Below, in pieces: positions 42,370 to 53,076 of a stretch of 64,000 bases of DNA. The notes below the pieces were generated by a model, which saw nothing but the letters and a program-made list of their open reading frames with translations, had not been told where the DNA came from and made no database searches. Origin of the DNA: an uncultured Flavobacteriaceae bacterium (GTDB lineage Bacteria; Bacteroidota; Bacteroidia; Flavobacteriales; Flavobacteriaceae); NCBI GenBank assembly GCA_905181835.1, contig CAJIZF010000004.1, positions 1 through 64,000 of the forward strand, given 5' to 3'. Positions within the stretch are counted from its first letter, which is position 1; the number at the start of each line of letters is the position of its first letter. The position numbers and the translations under genes are program-made.

Positions 42370-42681
42370 ATGTTTGAAACTAACTATTCAGAAAATTCTG
42401 TACCAGACAATCAAATGACACTCGCTATAGTGGCAACTGTTTTAGGGCTATGTTCTCCTTGTTGTATTGGCTTTGTTCTTGGTATTGTAGCTATTGTCTT
42501 TTCTAGTCAAGTACAATCAAAATTCGAAAAGGGAGATTTTGCTGGCGCTTTATCTTCAGCTAAAAATTCAAAAACTCTTGCTTATATTGCGATTGGATTA
42601 CTAATTTTAAATATTGTCTATTTATATTTTTTGGGAGGTATAGCTACTTATCAAGATATTTTAGAAATTTATAATATTTAA
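42370..42681 (+). CDS. CCC-motif (DUF4190-like) membrane protein
   Basis: GLCSPCCIGFVLGIVAIVFSSQV, two TM segments. Confidence 0.65.
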   Translation: MFETNYSENSVPDNQMTLAIVATVLGLCSPCCIGFVLGIVAIVFSSQVQSKFEKGDFAGALSSAKNSKTLAYIAIGLLILNIVYLYFLGGIATYQDILEIYNI

Positions 42682-42696
42682 CAACAGCGGCATTTT

Positions 42697-43068
42697 TTGA
42701 TTTATAAACTATTATCCATAATTGGTTTTTTTATACTTGGAGTAGGAATTTATTATTTCTATCAAAATGATCCCGCACAAAGTGAAACTGTTTTTATTCT
42801 TTGTGTCACAAAAAACATTAGTGGAATCGATTGCCCAGGTTGCGGTTCTCAAAGGGCTTTTCATGAATTATTACATGGTAATTTTATAAAAGCAGCAAAA
42901 CTTAATTTAACAATTTATTTTTTTACACCATTATTGCTATTTCTTTTTTTAAAAACAGCATTAAAACCATTTCGTATTGATTTGCCAGATCTTTTGATAA
43001 CAACCAAGCGACTGATGCTAATATTATTTTTTCTATTACTTTTTACGGTATTAAGAAATTTAATATAG
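42697..43068 (+). CDS. DUF2752 domain protein
   Basis: ISGIDCPGCGSQRAFHELLHGNF; TTG start. Confidence 0.85.
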   Translation: MIYKLLSIIGFFILGVGIYYFYQNDPAQSETVFILCVTKNISGIDCPGCGSQRAFHELLHGNFIKAAKLNLTIYFFTPLLLFLFLKTALKPFRIDLPDLLITTKRLMLILFFLLLFTVLRNLI

Positions 43069-43077
43069 ACGTTTGTT

Positions 43078-43695
43078 TTATTCTGACTCAACTGGTTTTT
43101 GCTTTGGAAATGCTTTTCTATTAAATACGATTAGCAATCCAAATCCAGTACTTATAGCCATGTCTGCTACATTGAAAACAGGATCAAAAAAGGTGAAATA
43201 TTTCCCGCCAGAAAAAGGAATCCATTCTGGCAAAAAACCTTCCCAAATTGGAAAATAAAGCATGTCTACAACTTTACCATAAAAAACAGGCGCATAACCT
43301 CCACCTTCAGGAAACATAGAGGCTAATTGTCCATAACTATCGTTAAAGATGATGCCATAAAAAACAGAATCGATGATATTACCTAATGCTCCAGCAAAAA
43401 TTAAGGTGATCGATATAATTAAAATTTTAGAAGATTTCTTTATGATAGAGTCCCACAACCAATAACCAATACCAACAATTGCGACCAATCTAAATAACGT
43501 AAGAGCTAGTTTTCCATATTGCCCAGGTATTTTTGCACCCCAAGCCATTCCTTCGTTTTCTACAAAAGCAATTCTAAACCATTCTAAAACAGTGATACTC
43601 TCTCCTAATTTAAAATGAGTTTTTATATATACTTTGGAAATCTGATCTACTAACAAGATCAAAATAATTATGAATACGGATTTTTTTAAAGACAT
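43078..43695 (-). CDS. lspA: Lipoprotein signal peptidase
   Basis: LVDQISKVYIK, FAGALGNIIDSVFYG, FNVADMAIS. Confidence 0.92.
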   Translation of the reverse strand: MSLKKSVFIIILILLVDQISKVYIKTHFKLGESITVLEWFRIAFVENEGMAWGAKIPGQYGKLALTLFRLVAIVGIGYWLWDSIIKKSSKILIISITLIFAGALGNIIDSVFYGIIFNDSYGQLASMFPEGGGYAPVFYGKVVDMLYFPIWEGFLPEWIPFSGGKYFTFFDPVFNVADMAISTGFGLLIVFNRKAFPKQKPVESE

Positions 43696-43727
43696 TGTAT
43701 TTTTCTTGTTGGTAAAAATAATATTAT

Positions 43728-44351
43728 TTAATGAATTTGAATTAAAGAGATATCCCCATCTTTTGTTTCTGCAATTATTTTATAATTACTTCTTAAATTA
43801 TCTGAAAGTTCGTTAATTATAAAACCCGATTTTGAGCGAGCATCTCCTTGAACGTTTGCTTTAGAAGAAACATTAATAAATCCTGATTTTGAACTTAAAT
43901 TTGCATTCCCCTCAAAGTTTGTTAAGGTACAATTTCCCTGTTCCAAAGAGGTAACGACAAAATTAAAGCTTCCTGTAGATGTCAAAGAAGCAATTTTAGA
44001 ATTAATAGTTATGCCTAATTGTTTTGGGAGCTTCAGTTCGATTTCTATGGATTGCACTTTGTGAGCTGCTAATTTATCGTTTATAGACTTAAAAAAAGGG
44101 GTAGTATCTGGTTTAATAAATAATATATTATTTTTTTCTAATAGGCTTAAAACAACACTTTCATGGTCTTTACCTTCGATTCTTGTAATTATAGATATCG
44201 TATTAAGGTCTGTTGAGATTAAATTAATATGATGGATTTTGTCTGAACTGATTTCAATACTCTTATAGTGGTTTCCCGCTATCTCTTTTTCAATTATTTT
44301 TTGAGAAAAAGATTTATTGCACAGTAGTAGTATTATAATAATTTTTTTCAA
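43728..44351 (-). CDS. Exported protein, adhesin-like (DUF4097-type) beta repeats
   Basis: Signal peptide; repetitive beta pattern NLSSKSGFINVSSKANVQGDARSKSGFI. Confidence 0.5.
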   Translation of the reverse strand: MKKIIIILLLCNKSFSQKIIEKEIAGNHYKSIEISSDKIHHINLISTDLNTISIITRIEGKDHESVVLSLLEKNNILFIKPDTTPFFKSINDKLAAHKVQSIEIELKLPKQLGITINSKIASLTSTGSFNFVVTSLEQGNCTLTNFEGNANLSSKSGFINVSSKANVQGDARSKSGFIINELSDNLRSNYKIIAETKDGDISLIQIH

Positions 44352-44430
44352 ATAAAAACTCTAAAAAAAAACCAAACTCTTTTTGTTTTAAAACTAAAGA
44401 ATTTGGAATTAAAATGTAATTGATTATTTT

Positions 44431-44811
44431 TTATTGCATGTTTTTAGCTTCTATGCTAAGTGTGGCATGTGGAACTAATTTAAGTCGTTCCTTATTGATT
44501 AATTTCTTGGTTACTCGGCATACACCATACGTTTTGTTTTCAATTCTAATTAGTGCATTTTTTAAGTCTCGAATAAACTTCTCTTGACGTATTGCTAACT
44601 GAGAATTCGCCTCTTTACTCATTACATGACTCCCCTCATCAAAAGCTTTAAATGTTGGAGATGTATCATCAGTTCCATTATCACTATCGTTTCTAAAAGC
44701 ACTTTCAATTAAATGCAATTGAGTCGTTGCATGCTCTATTTTTTCTAATATTATCTGCTTGAATTCTTCCAAATCAGCATCATTGTATCTTGTGTTTACT
44801 TCTTGCTTCAT
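44431..44811 (-). CDS. TraR/DksA family protein with degenerate zinc finger
   Basis: YGVCRVTKKLINKERLKLVPHATLSIEAK. Confidence 0.88.
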   Translation of the reverse strand: MKQEVNTRYNDADLEEFKQIILEKIEHATTQLHLIESAFRNDSDNGTDDTSPTFKAFDEGSHVMSKEANSQLAIRQEKFIRDLKNALIRIENKTYGVCRVTKKLINKERLKLVPHATLSIEAKNMQ

Positions 44812-44812
44812 T

Positions 44813-47800
44813 CTATACTTTTTTAATAACCAACTTACTAATTATATCATCAAAAATTATTTCAGTTCCTTCCTCTAATTTTTGTTTAAAATTTAATTCG
44901 TTTGTTAATGTTTCACGTTTAATGTATTCTAAGTTTTGGCTGACCGCTATTTTTAATTTTTCATCGTCTTGAATGGTAATTTCAACTCGATCCATGACTT
45001 CAAAACCAGAGTCTTTACGAATATTTTGGATTCTATTAACCAATTCTCTTGCAATTCCTTCGCTTTTTAATTCTGGGCTAATAGTTACATCTAATGCCAC
45101 TGTAATTCCATCACTATTTGCCACCAACCAGCCTTCGATATCTTGAGAACTTATAACGACATCATCTTTGCACAATGTAGTATTTTTTTCGTTAATTAAA
45201 ACACTAATTTCTCCTTCTTTTTCAAGAATAGCTATTTCTTCCTGCCCAAAATTATTAATTATTTGCGCAATGGATTTCATGTCTTTCCCAAAACGAGGGC
45301 CCAGCTTTTTAAAATCTGGTTTTATTTGTTTTACTAAAATACCTGAACCTTCATCTATTAATTCAATCTCCTTGACATTTACCTCCGATTTAATAAGATC
45401 CGAAACAGCAAGAATCTCATCTCGTTGATCGTTATTTAAAACGGGAATCATGATTTTCTGTAATGGCTGACGTACTTTAATTTTCTCTTTTTGTCGCAAC
45501 GACAATACCAACGATGAAATGGTCTGTGCTTTTTGCATTTTATGTTCCAATGCCTTATCAATATAAGTGGAAATAGCTTGCGGAAAGTTACTTAAATGAA
45601 CCGATAATTTGCCTTTTTTTGTGGTCCCCACTATTAAATCTCTGTACAATCGATCCATAAAAAATGGCGCGACAGGTGCGCTTAATTTTGATATGGTTAG
45701 CAAACAAGTATGTAGGGTTTGATAAGCAGATATTTTATCCTCACCATAGCTTCCTTTCCAAAAACGTCTTCTACTTAAACGCACAAACCAATTACTTAAA
45801 TTTTCTTGCACAAAGTCTGAGATGGCTCTTGTAGCTTTCGTAGGCTCATACTCGCCATAGTATTGATCTACTTTATCAATTAAGGTATGTAATTCAGATA
45901 AAATCCAACGGTCAATTTCAGGTCTTTTTTCTAAAGCAATATCGTCTTCTGCATAACTGAAATTATCCAAATTAGCATATAAACTGAAAAAACTATAGGT
46001 GTTGTATAAGGTCCCAAAAAATTTGTTTCGCACTTCTGAAATACCTGCGATATCAAATTTTAAATTATCCCATGGATTGGCGTTACTAATCATATACCAA
46101 CGTGTGGCATCAGGACCAAACTTATCGATAGTTTCAAATGGGTCGGTGGCATTTCCTAGACGCTTAGACATTTTTTGCCCATTTTTATCCAATACCAAAC
46201 CATTTGAAACAACATTTTTATAAGCAACATCGTCAAATATCATCGTTGCTATGGCATGCAACGTATAAAACCAGCCTCGAGTCTGATCAACTCCCTCAGC
46301 AATAAAATCAGCTTTTCGCCAGATAGTATCAACTTTATCTTTATTTTCAAATGGATAATGCCATTGAGCATAGGGCATACTTCCACTATCAAACCAAACG
46401 TCAATTAAATCAGCTTCCCGTTTCATAGGGGTTCCATTTTTTGAAACCAATGTAATTTCGTCCACAATATTTTTATGTAAATCTACTTTTGCATAATTTT
46501 TTTCAGAAAAATCTCCTGCTACAAAATCATCAAAGATATCTTTTTGCATGAAACCAGCAGCTACTGCTTTTTTCATTTCATTTTTTAATTCTTCAATAGA
46601 CCCAATAGCCATCTCTTCCTTTCCATCCTCAGTACGCCAAATAGGCAAAGGAATCCCCCAGTATCGCGATCTGGACAAATTCCAATCGTTGGCATTGGCC
46701 AACCAATTACCAAATCGCCCTTCTCCAGTAGCTTTTGGCTTCCAATTGACCCCTAAGTTTAACTCAAACATACGATCCTTAAAATCAGTAACTTTAATAA
46801 ACCAAGAATCTAATGGGTAATATAAAATAGGCTTATCGGTTCGCCAACAATTTGGATAACTGTGGGTATATTTTTCTACTTTGAAAGCCTTGTTTTCTGT
46901 TTTTAATTGAATCGCAATCTCAACATCTATCGATTTTTCAGGCGCTTCTCCTTCCGGATAATATTCATTTTTCACATACTTGCCGGCGTACTCTCCCATC
47001 TCTGGTCTAAATTTACCTTGTAAATTTACCAAAGGAACTAACTTATTGTTTTCATCTTTTACCAACATCGGAGGAACTTCCGGCTGAGCTAACTTAGCCA
47101 CCAACGCATCATCTGCTCCAAATGTAGGAGCCGTATGAACAATTCCTGTACCGTCTTCTGTAGTTACAAAATCCCCTGCAATAACTCTAAATGCATTTTC
47201 TGGTTGATCATTTGGCAATGAAAATTGCATTAACTGTTCGTATCTAGATTCTAAGATCTCATTCCCTTTAAATTCTTTAAAAATAAAATAAGGAATCTTT
47301 TTAGCGCCTTTTTTATAGGAGGATAGTTCATCTTCAGAAGCTACTTTTTCATACTTCCCTGAAAACTGTTTCTCTACTAAATTTTTTGCTAAAATTACCT
47401 GTGATTCTTCGAAGGTATATTGATTGAATGTCTTTACAAGAACGTAGTCAATTTTTTTACCTACCGTTAAAGCTGTATTTGAAGGTAGCGTCCATGGGGT
47501 AGTCGTCCAAGCTAAAAAATAAATAGCTCCTTCCACATCTTTTAGAAAAGAGGGCATAGAATCTTTAATAGCTTTAAATTGTGCCACCACGGTTGTATCG
47601 GTGACATCTTGATAGGTGCCCGGTTGATTTAATTCGTGAGAACTAAGACCCGTTCCTGCTTTTGGAGAATACGGCTGTATGGTATATCCTTTGTACAACA
47701 ATCCCTTATTATATATTTCTTTTAATAGCCACCAAACTGTTTCCATGTATTTTGGCTCATAGGTCACGTAGGGGTCTTCCATATTTACCCAATAGCCAAT

Positions 47801-48235
47801 TCGTTGGGTAAGGTTATTCCAAATATCAGTATACCGCATAACTGCTTTGCGACAAGCTGCATTATAATCTTCAACCGAGATGGTTTTCCCGATATCTTCT
47901 TTGGTAATTCCCAATTCTTTTTCTACGCCTAATTCAATCGGTAAGCCATGAGTATCCCAACCAGCTTTTCGCTTTACTTGGAATCCTTTCATCGTTTTGT
48001 AACGAGGAAAAATGTCTTTAATAGTACGTGCTAAAACATGATGCACTCCCGGTAAGCCGTTGGCGGACGGTGGTCCTTCAAAAAAAACATAGGGAGTTTT
48101 CCCGTCCCGAGAAGTAATACTTTTTTCAAAAACCTTTTCATCTTCCCAAAATTTGAGAATGTCTTCTCCTATTTTTGGGAGGTTTAAACCTTTGTATGTT
48201 TCAAATTTTGTACTCATTATTTTTTGCTTTTGCAA
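44813..48235 (-). CDS. ileS: Isoleucyl-tRNA synthetase
   Basis: GPPSANGLPGVHHVLARTIKDIFPRYKTM, GWDTHGLPIE, KMSKRLGN. Confidence 0.97.
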   Translation of the reverse strand: MQKQKIMSTKFETYKGLNLPKIGEDILKFWEDEKVFEKSITSRDGKTPYVFFEGPPSANGLPGVHHVLARTIKDIFPRYKTMKGFQVKRKAGWDTHGLPIELGVEKELGITKEDIGKTISVEDYNAACRKAVMRYTDIWNNLTQRIGYWVNMEDPYVTYEPKYMETVWWLLKEIYNKGLLYKGYTIQPYSPKAGTGLSSHELNQPGTYQDVTDTTVVAQFKAIKDSMPSFLKDVEGAIYFLAWTTTPWTLPSNTALTVGKKIDYVLVKTFNQYTFEESQVILAKNLVEKQFSGKYEKVASEDELSSYKKGAKKIPYFIFKEFKGNEILESRYEQLMQFSLPNDQPENAFRVIAGDFVTTEDGTGIVHTAPTFGADDALVAKLAQPEVPPMLVKDENNKLVPLVNLQGKFRPEMGEYAGKYVKNEYYPEGEAPEKSIDVEIAIQLKTENKAFKVEKYTHSYPNCWRTDKPILYYPLDSWFIKVTDFKDRMFELNLGVNWKPKATGEGRFGNWLANANDWNLSRSRYWGIPLPIWRTEDGKEEMAIGSIEELKNEMKKAVAAGFMQKDIFDDFVAGDFSEKNYAKVDLHKNIVDEITLVSKNGTPMKREADLIDVWFDSGSMPYAQWHYPFENKDKVDTIWRKADFIAEGVDQTRGWFYTLHAIATMIFDDVAYKNVVSNGLVLDKNGQKMSKRLGNATDPFETIDKFGPDATRWYMISNANPWDNLKFDIAGISEVRNKFFGTLYNTYSFFSLYANLDNFSYAEDDIALEKRPEIDRWILSELHTLIDKVDQYYGEYEPTKATRAISDFVQENLSNWFVRLSRRRFWKGSYGEDKISAYQTLHTCLLTISKLSAPVAPFFMDRLYRDLIVGTTKKGKLSVHLSNFPQAISTYIDKALEHKMQKAQTISSLVLSLRQKEKIKVRQPLQKIMIPVLNNDQRDEILAVSDLIKSEVNVKEIELIDEGSGILVKQIKPDFKKLGPRFGKDMKSIAQIINNFGQEEIAILEKEGEISVLINEKNTTLCKDDVVISSQDIEGWLVANSDGITVALDVTISPELKSEGIARELVNRIQNIRKDSGFEVMDRVEITIQDDEKLKIAVSQNLEYIKRETLTNELNFKQKLEEGTEIIFDDIISKLVIKKV

Positions 48236-48324
48236 ATTGCTTTTTACACTAAAAAGAATGCTGCGAATTTAATAAATTGTTAAGATAAGGCAATGGCTTA
48301 TTGCCTTAAAATTAAGCTACTAAA

Positions 48325-48354
48325 AAAGCTCTGTGGAATTAACCACAGAGCTTT
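48325..48354 (-). terminator. Terminator
   Basis: AAAGCTCTGTGG-AATTAA-CCACAGAGCTTT. Confidence 0.75.
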
Positions 48355-48376
48355 AATAGTTAATAATGGTTGGTTT

Positions 48377-48913
48377 TTATCGCACCATTCTAATTTCACC
48401 TGTTTGTAAAAAGTCTACACCTTCTTCTGTATACATATTGTTTAAACTAATTCTAAGTTCATTTGCATTAAACAGTATTATATCAAAAACATCATCATCT
48501 AAAACTAATTGCATTACATCATTGTTTGCAACATACGTTCCCTGTTCGTTATCTTCATCTACAATATAAGTGTCTTGCTCTGTAATTTGACCTGCTACCG
48601 TTGTTGTTTCATTTACTACATACTGTCCATCAGCTATATAGGTGCCATTTTCAAAAAAAGTAATTGTATATTGAAAAGTTTCTCCTGTAGCCGAAAATTC
48701 AGAAGTTATTTCTAGTCCGTTTATATCTACAGTTGCTGTAGTGTAGGAATTAAAGTAGGTTAAATCAAAACTCCCCGCACTTAAATTGGTGTTGTTTAAT
48801 TCGTATGGAACTGAATCATCACTACTACATGCGGTTAAAGAGATAACCATAACGATTGTAAAAAAGTTTTTTAACAACTTCATAATTTTTATATTTTTAT
48901 AAATTTTTGTCAA
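48377..48913 (-). CDS. Small lipoprotein, lipocalin-like
   Basis: Lipobox LTACSSDD; beta-strand pattern. Confidence 0.5.
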   Translation of the reverse strand: MTKIYKNIKIMKLLKNFFTIVMVISLTACSSDDSVPYELNNTNLSAGSFDLTYFNSYTTATVDINGLEITSEFSATGETFQYTITFFENGTYIADGQYVVNETTTVAGQITEQDTYIVDEDNEQGTYVANNDVMQLVLDDDVFDIILFNANELRISLNNMYTEEGVDFLQTGEIRMVR

Positions 48914-48963
48914 ATATAATTTGTTTTCAGTAGCTTAGACCTAAATTTTTAATCTTTTTCCTT

Positions 48964-49881
48964 TTGAAGCAACTCATTTTCTGTTTAGTATTTCTTCCCA
49001 TAACGTTAATCGCACAAGACTATGTTGATGTTTTTAAGTTTGGATATAGCTATACTGATCAAGCAAAATTTAAAGATACTAATGAGAACACCCCTATTAA
49101 CGCCTTGAACGCTGCAGTAACCCTCCCCATTGAATTAAACTCAAAGCATGTTTTTTTAACTGGTATCGATTTTAGCTCTCAGAACTTGTGGTTGTCTCCT
49201 GAATACAGCCAATCGACGACCTTATACAATACATTATTAAAAGTTGGCCTTGCAACAACCTTCTCGGAAAAATGGAATACTACCCTTGTTTTATTGCCTA
49301 AAATTGCCTCTGATTATAAAACAATTTCTGGAGATGATTTTAATTTTGGAATCTATGCCATTGCAAAACTTAAAAAAAGCGAATATTTTAAGTTTCGTTT
49401 TGGGTTGTACGCCTCTACCGAATTGTTTGGAGTTTTTGCTACCCCTATTTTTGGCGCCTACTATTTGAGTCCCAATAAACGGTTTGAAATAGATGCATCT
49501 TTGCCAATTACTGCGGCTGTTAATTATCATTTTGAGAGCGTGACTGTTGGATTTGATTATTTTGCCATCGGAAGAAGTTATAATATTAGCCAGGAAACCT
49601 CAACACTTGTTTATGTGGACCAGCGTCCAATTGAAGCAAGTACTTATATTCAATTTGGTCTAGCAGAAAATAGCATTTTATTAAGAGCAAAATTAGGGTA
49701 TTCGAGTAATACAAATGAAGTTTATGCACAAGGGGATCGGTTAAATTATAGGATTTCAGCTTTTAGTTTTGGAGATAACAGAACGCAACTAAATTCTGAT
49801 ATTTTAAGCAGTATTTTCTTTAAATTTGAAGCGATTTATAGAATACATTTAAAAAAAAATAATGCTACGTCTAAAATATAA
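48964..49881 (+). CDS. DUF6268-like outer membrane beta-barrel protein
   Basis: Signal peptide; barrel pattern; TTG start. Confidence 0.6.
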   Translation: MKQLIFCLVFLPITLIAQDYVDVFKFGYSYTDQAKFKDTNENTPINALNAAVTLPIELNSKHVFLTGIDFSSQNLWLSPEYSQSTTLYNTLLKVGLATTFSEKWNTTLVLLPKIASDYKTISGDDFNFGIYAIAKLKKSEYFKFRFGLYASTELFGVFATPIFGAYYLSPNKRFEIDASLPITAAVNYHFESVTVGFDYFAIGRSYNISQETSTLVYVDQRPIEASTYIQFGLAENSILLRAKLGYSSNTNEVYAQGDRLNYRISAFSFGDNRTQLNSDILSSIFFKFEAIYRIHLKKNNATSKI

Positions 49882-49897
49882 TTGGTAATTTTATATT

Positions 49898-50245
49898 ATG
49901 AAGAAACTTTGTCCAGAATGTGGTGATAAAATAATTGGCAGGGCTGACAAAAAGTTTTGCTGTGACGCTTGCAGAAATACTCATAATAACGCTCTCAACA
50001 AGGACAGTAAAAATCTTGTTAGAAATATTAATAATCGATTGCGAAAAAATTATCGGATTTTAGAGTCCTTGAATCCTGACGGAAAAACAAAAACAACCAA
50101 GGAAAAATTACTGCGGTTAGGGTTTAACTTTGAGTTTTTTACCAATATTTATACCACTAAAACTGGTTCTGTTTATTTTTATTTGTACGACCAAGGTTAT
50201 CTTGCACTAGAAAACGATTTTTATCTTATTGTAAAAAAACAATAA
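49898..50245 (+). CDS. Zinc-ribbon protein (DUF2116-like), function unknown
   Basis: CPECGDKIIGRADKKFCCDACRNTHNN. Confidence 0.7.
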   Translation: MKKLCPECGDKIIGRADKKFCCDACRNTHNNALNKDSKNLVRNINNRLRKNYRILESLNPDGKTKTTKEKLLRLGFNFEFFTNIYTTKTGSVYFYLYDQGYLALENDFYLIVKKQ

Positions 50246-50250
50246 TTACT

Positions 50251-51738
50251 CTATTCAACAACTTTAAATGTTTCTATGGCTTGATTAGGTTCTATAATGG
50301 TATAGTCTTTCCAAAATGTGGGATCATATTGCGATAAATAAGTTGCTTTTACCAACTTATATTCTTCAATTTTATCAAAATAATCTTGATTAATAGCTTC
50401 GGATTCAAAAACAACAAACTCATATTTTGATAATTGATTGCCTTGTATTTTTAAGTTTAAGGAAAGTTCATTTTGTTTTCTTCTACCCTTAACATTTTTG
50501 TTTTTTTCTATCACTTTTAAAGGTCTATCCAAGCCCATATAACCCCCATCATTGAGTTCCAAATACCTTGGACTATAACTGCCATTTAAATCTTTATCAA
50601 ATAACATTTTACCTCTAAACACATCATTTCTATAGTTAATACCTAAAAGTCCAAATTTACTTAAAGGCTTCACATTCTCGAAATCTAACCTAACAATAGC
50701 AAAATCTTGCGTATTAACATATAGCACTCCCTTAAACTCTTTTCCTCCTTTTGGACTAAAAGGAATAATATATACTGACATTCCGTTAATTACTGTATAA
50801 TTTTCCAGACTAAAATTATACCTGTTTGATTTATCGATAATATCTATCTTACTGTCTTCTGTAAAAAATAATTGTTCGTACAGATTCGCTATTTGATTTC
50901 CAATTTGTTTGTGAAAATTAATATCTCCCTCTACTTTTCTTTTTTCAACTTCCGCTTTAACCTCTTCATTCTCTTTCAGAATCGAGTCCACTTCCATTTT
51001 GGTACTAAATATTCCTGATTTAATTTTTATATAAGAGTCTTTTTTGATGTTGTCATTAAAAATTTTTTCAAGCTTTTTCCCAATACCCTCTGCTGAAATA
51101 TCACTATTTTTATCATACAATTCAGCGGCTTTGTTTATATTTAATTTGTAGCGATCATAATTTCCGTATAACTCAGCGACTACTTCTTTATAATAAGATG
51201 ATTTAGTTGGAATAATAGTACGAATACTATCGATTAATTTTTTGTTAAGTTCCTCTATAGTTGATTTTTCAAATCCAAAATCTAATTTTTTCATTGTCCC
51301 AATTTCTGATTGACGAAAAAATATTTTTTTTTTCGTTAAATCTGTCCCATAATTTTTGGGGAGGTGCTCTTTTACCTTTTCAATAATTTCGTCTACTTCA
51401 AGGATTTTAGTTGTTAAAAATACCTCCTTGAGTTGGTATGTTTTTGGAGTCAATAAAATCTCTAGAGCTGCTGCCTCTTCAAAAAGTACTCCCTCTGTTT
51501 CGTAGCCCATGTAAGAAACAAAAATAGAATCTTGTGGCTGTTTCACATTTTCTAATAAAAAAGTAAATTCTCCATCTTCATTAGCTATCAAACCTTGATT
51601 TAAACCTGTTTCGACTGTTGCATACGGAATGGATTGTTTAGTCTCCATATCCAGAACCCTCGCAGAGAATGTTTGTGCGTTAGAAATAACTAGGTTAAAG
51701 CTAAATAACAATAATACATATGCTTTTAAATACATCAA
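50251..51738 (-). CDS. Carboxypeptidase-like regulatory domain outer-membrane-associated protein
   Basis: Signal peptide; FSARVLDMETKQSIPYATVETGLNQGLIANEDGEFTF. Confidence 0.75.
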   Translation of the reverse strand: MMYLKAYVLLLFSFNLVISNAQTFSARVLDMETKQSIPYATVETGLNQGLIANEDGEFTFLLENVKQPQDSIFVSYMGYETEGVLFEEAAALEILLTPKTYQLKEVFLTTKILEVDEIIEKVKEHLPKNYGTDLTKKKIFFRQSEIGTMKKLDFGFEKSTIEELNKKLIDSIRTIIPTKSSYYKEVVAELYGNYDRYKLNINKAAELYDKNSDISAEGIGKKLEKIFNDNIKKDSYIKIKSGIFSTKMEVDSILKENEEVKAEVEKRKVEGDINFHKQIGNQIANLYEQLFFTEDSKIDIIDKSNRYNFSLENYTVINGMSVYIIPFSPKGGKEFKGVLYVNTQDFAIVRLDFENVKPLSKFGLLGINYRNDVFRGKMLFDKDLNGSYSPRYLELNDGGYMGLDRPLKVIEKNKNVKGRRKQNELSLNLKIQGNQLSKYEFVVFESEAINQDYFDKIEEYKLVKATYLSQYDPTFWKDYTIIEPNQAIETFKVVE

Positions 51739-51761
51739 TAAAAATTATTTATTCAAATATA

Positions 51762-51795
51762 ATACGGCGATATTTTAGAATAAATATCGCCGTAT
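51762..51795 (-). terminator. Hairpin between NTF2-like gene and 50251-51738
   Basis: ATACGGCGATATT / AATATCGCCGTAT perfect 13-bp stem. Confidence 0.7.
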
Positions 51796-51821
51796 CAAAT
51801 ATTTGTTAAATTAGGTTTTGC

Positions 51822-52331
51822 TTATTCTACTGAATCAGCTTGATCGGCTTCTGGAACTACTTCAAAAGAAGCAACCATTCCGCCAAGATCAAAATAATCA
51901 CCACCTGCAATTATTTTTCCGTCCTTAAAATCAAATGTGTGGTATGAGGTTAACTCTAAAGGGGTTCCTGTTGCAGTGTGATTTCCTGTCCAAATACCGT
52001 ATGTTCTTACACTCCCGTCCAATTGACCCGTTTCGGCATTTACTCCAGGCAACCAGTTGTTTGCAGTATACTTTAAATTATCAAACATATCATGATACAT
52101 CACAATAGCAGCCATGTGATCTGTTTTGTTTAACTGATCAGACCCATAGGCAGGACCTTGCCATTCAAGATCTTCGTGGAACAAAGCACTGATACCGTCT
52201 GCATCTTCAAGAGCGTGGAGATTTACTAACTCTTTAGCGGTTTCAATATTTTTACTAAAATCGACATGATTTCCACTTTCGCAAGAAAAAAGGAAAATTG
52301 CCATGGATAGGGATACTAAAATAGTTTTCAT
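51822..52331 (-). CDS. NTF2/SnoaL-like lipoprotein
   Basis: Lipobox LFSCES; FSKNIETAKELVNLHALEDADGISALFHEDLEWQG. Confidence 0.7.
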   Translation of the reverse strand: MKTILVSLSMAIFLFSCESGNHVDFSKNIETAKELVNLHALEDADGISALFHEDLEWQGPAYGSDQLNKTDHMAAIVMYHDMFDNLKYTANNWLPGVNAETGQLDGSVRTYGIWTGNHTATGTPLELTSYHTFDFKDGKIIAGGDYFDLGGMVASFEVVPEADQADSVE

Positions 52332-52375
52332 TGTTTTTAATCTTATTTTAAATTATGTGATAAATTTATGATTAA

Positions 52376-52867
52376 TTGTTAGTTTTTTTTAGAATATGTT
52401 TAATTTTTTTTAACTTCGTTACACTATTTATTACCAAAACAATAATAATGAAAAAAAAAATATCCCTCCTGTTCTTCTTCATCCTTGCTTTAGGACTAAA
52501 TGCACAAGATGCACCTCTAGGAGAAGCGGAAAAGAATGTTATTAAAGCTACGAATCCTTTTAGTTCTGTATATCCAACTTCAATTTTAAAAAGTTCAGAC
52601 GCTTATTTTAAAGCTCAAATGGGCTTATATAAAGAAGGGGTTATTCCTGAAAAGGAAGCGCATCTTGTTGGTATTGCAACTTCTGCAGCCATCAAATGTC
52701 AATATTGTATTCCTTATCACGTGGCTGAGCTAAAAAGACTCGGTGCTACTGACGAAGAAATAAAAACGGCTATACTAATTGCCGCAGACATAATGAAAAT
52801 GAGCACCCTATTTTATGGAAATGAATTCGATTTAGAGAACTTTAAAAAGATGCTCAAAGGGGAATAA
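52376..52867 (+). CDS. Exported carboxymuconolactone decarboxylase/AhpD-like protein
   Basis: AAIKCQYCIPYHVAELKRLGATDEEIKTAILIAADI (CxxC...H AhpD motif); real start probably ATG 52448. Confidence 0.85.
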   Translation: MLVFFRICLIFFNFVTLFITKTIIMKKKISLLFFFILALGLNAQDAPLGEAEKNVIKATNPFSSVYPTSILKSSDAYFKAQMGLYKEGVIPEKEAHLVGIATSAAIKCQYCIPYHVAELKRLGATDEEIKTAILIAADIMKMSTLFYGNEFDLENFKKMLKGE

Positions 52868-53076
52868 TATTTTAATTATTTGGCTAAAAAAACAATCAAC
52901 ATTAAGAATTTCATGAAAATGCTTGAAAATTACATTTAAACGAACTTTTTTTGTCATTTTTATTTAAAAGTTTCTAACTAGATTAACAGAATAATAACTA
53001 CCACTGTTTTGCTCTTTGTTACTAATAACTAAAGAGGCGATAATTCAATTTTTTATTAACAAATTAAACAAAAACA

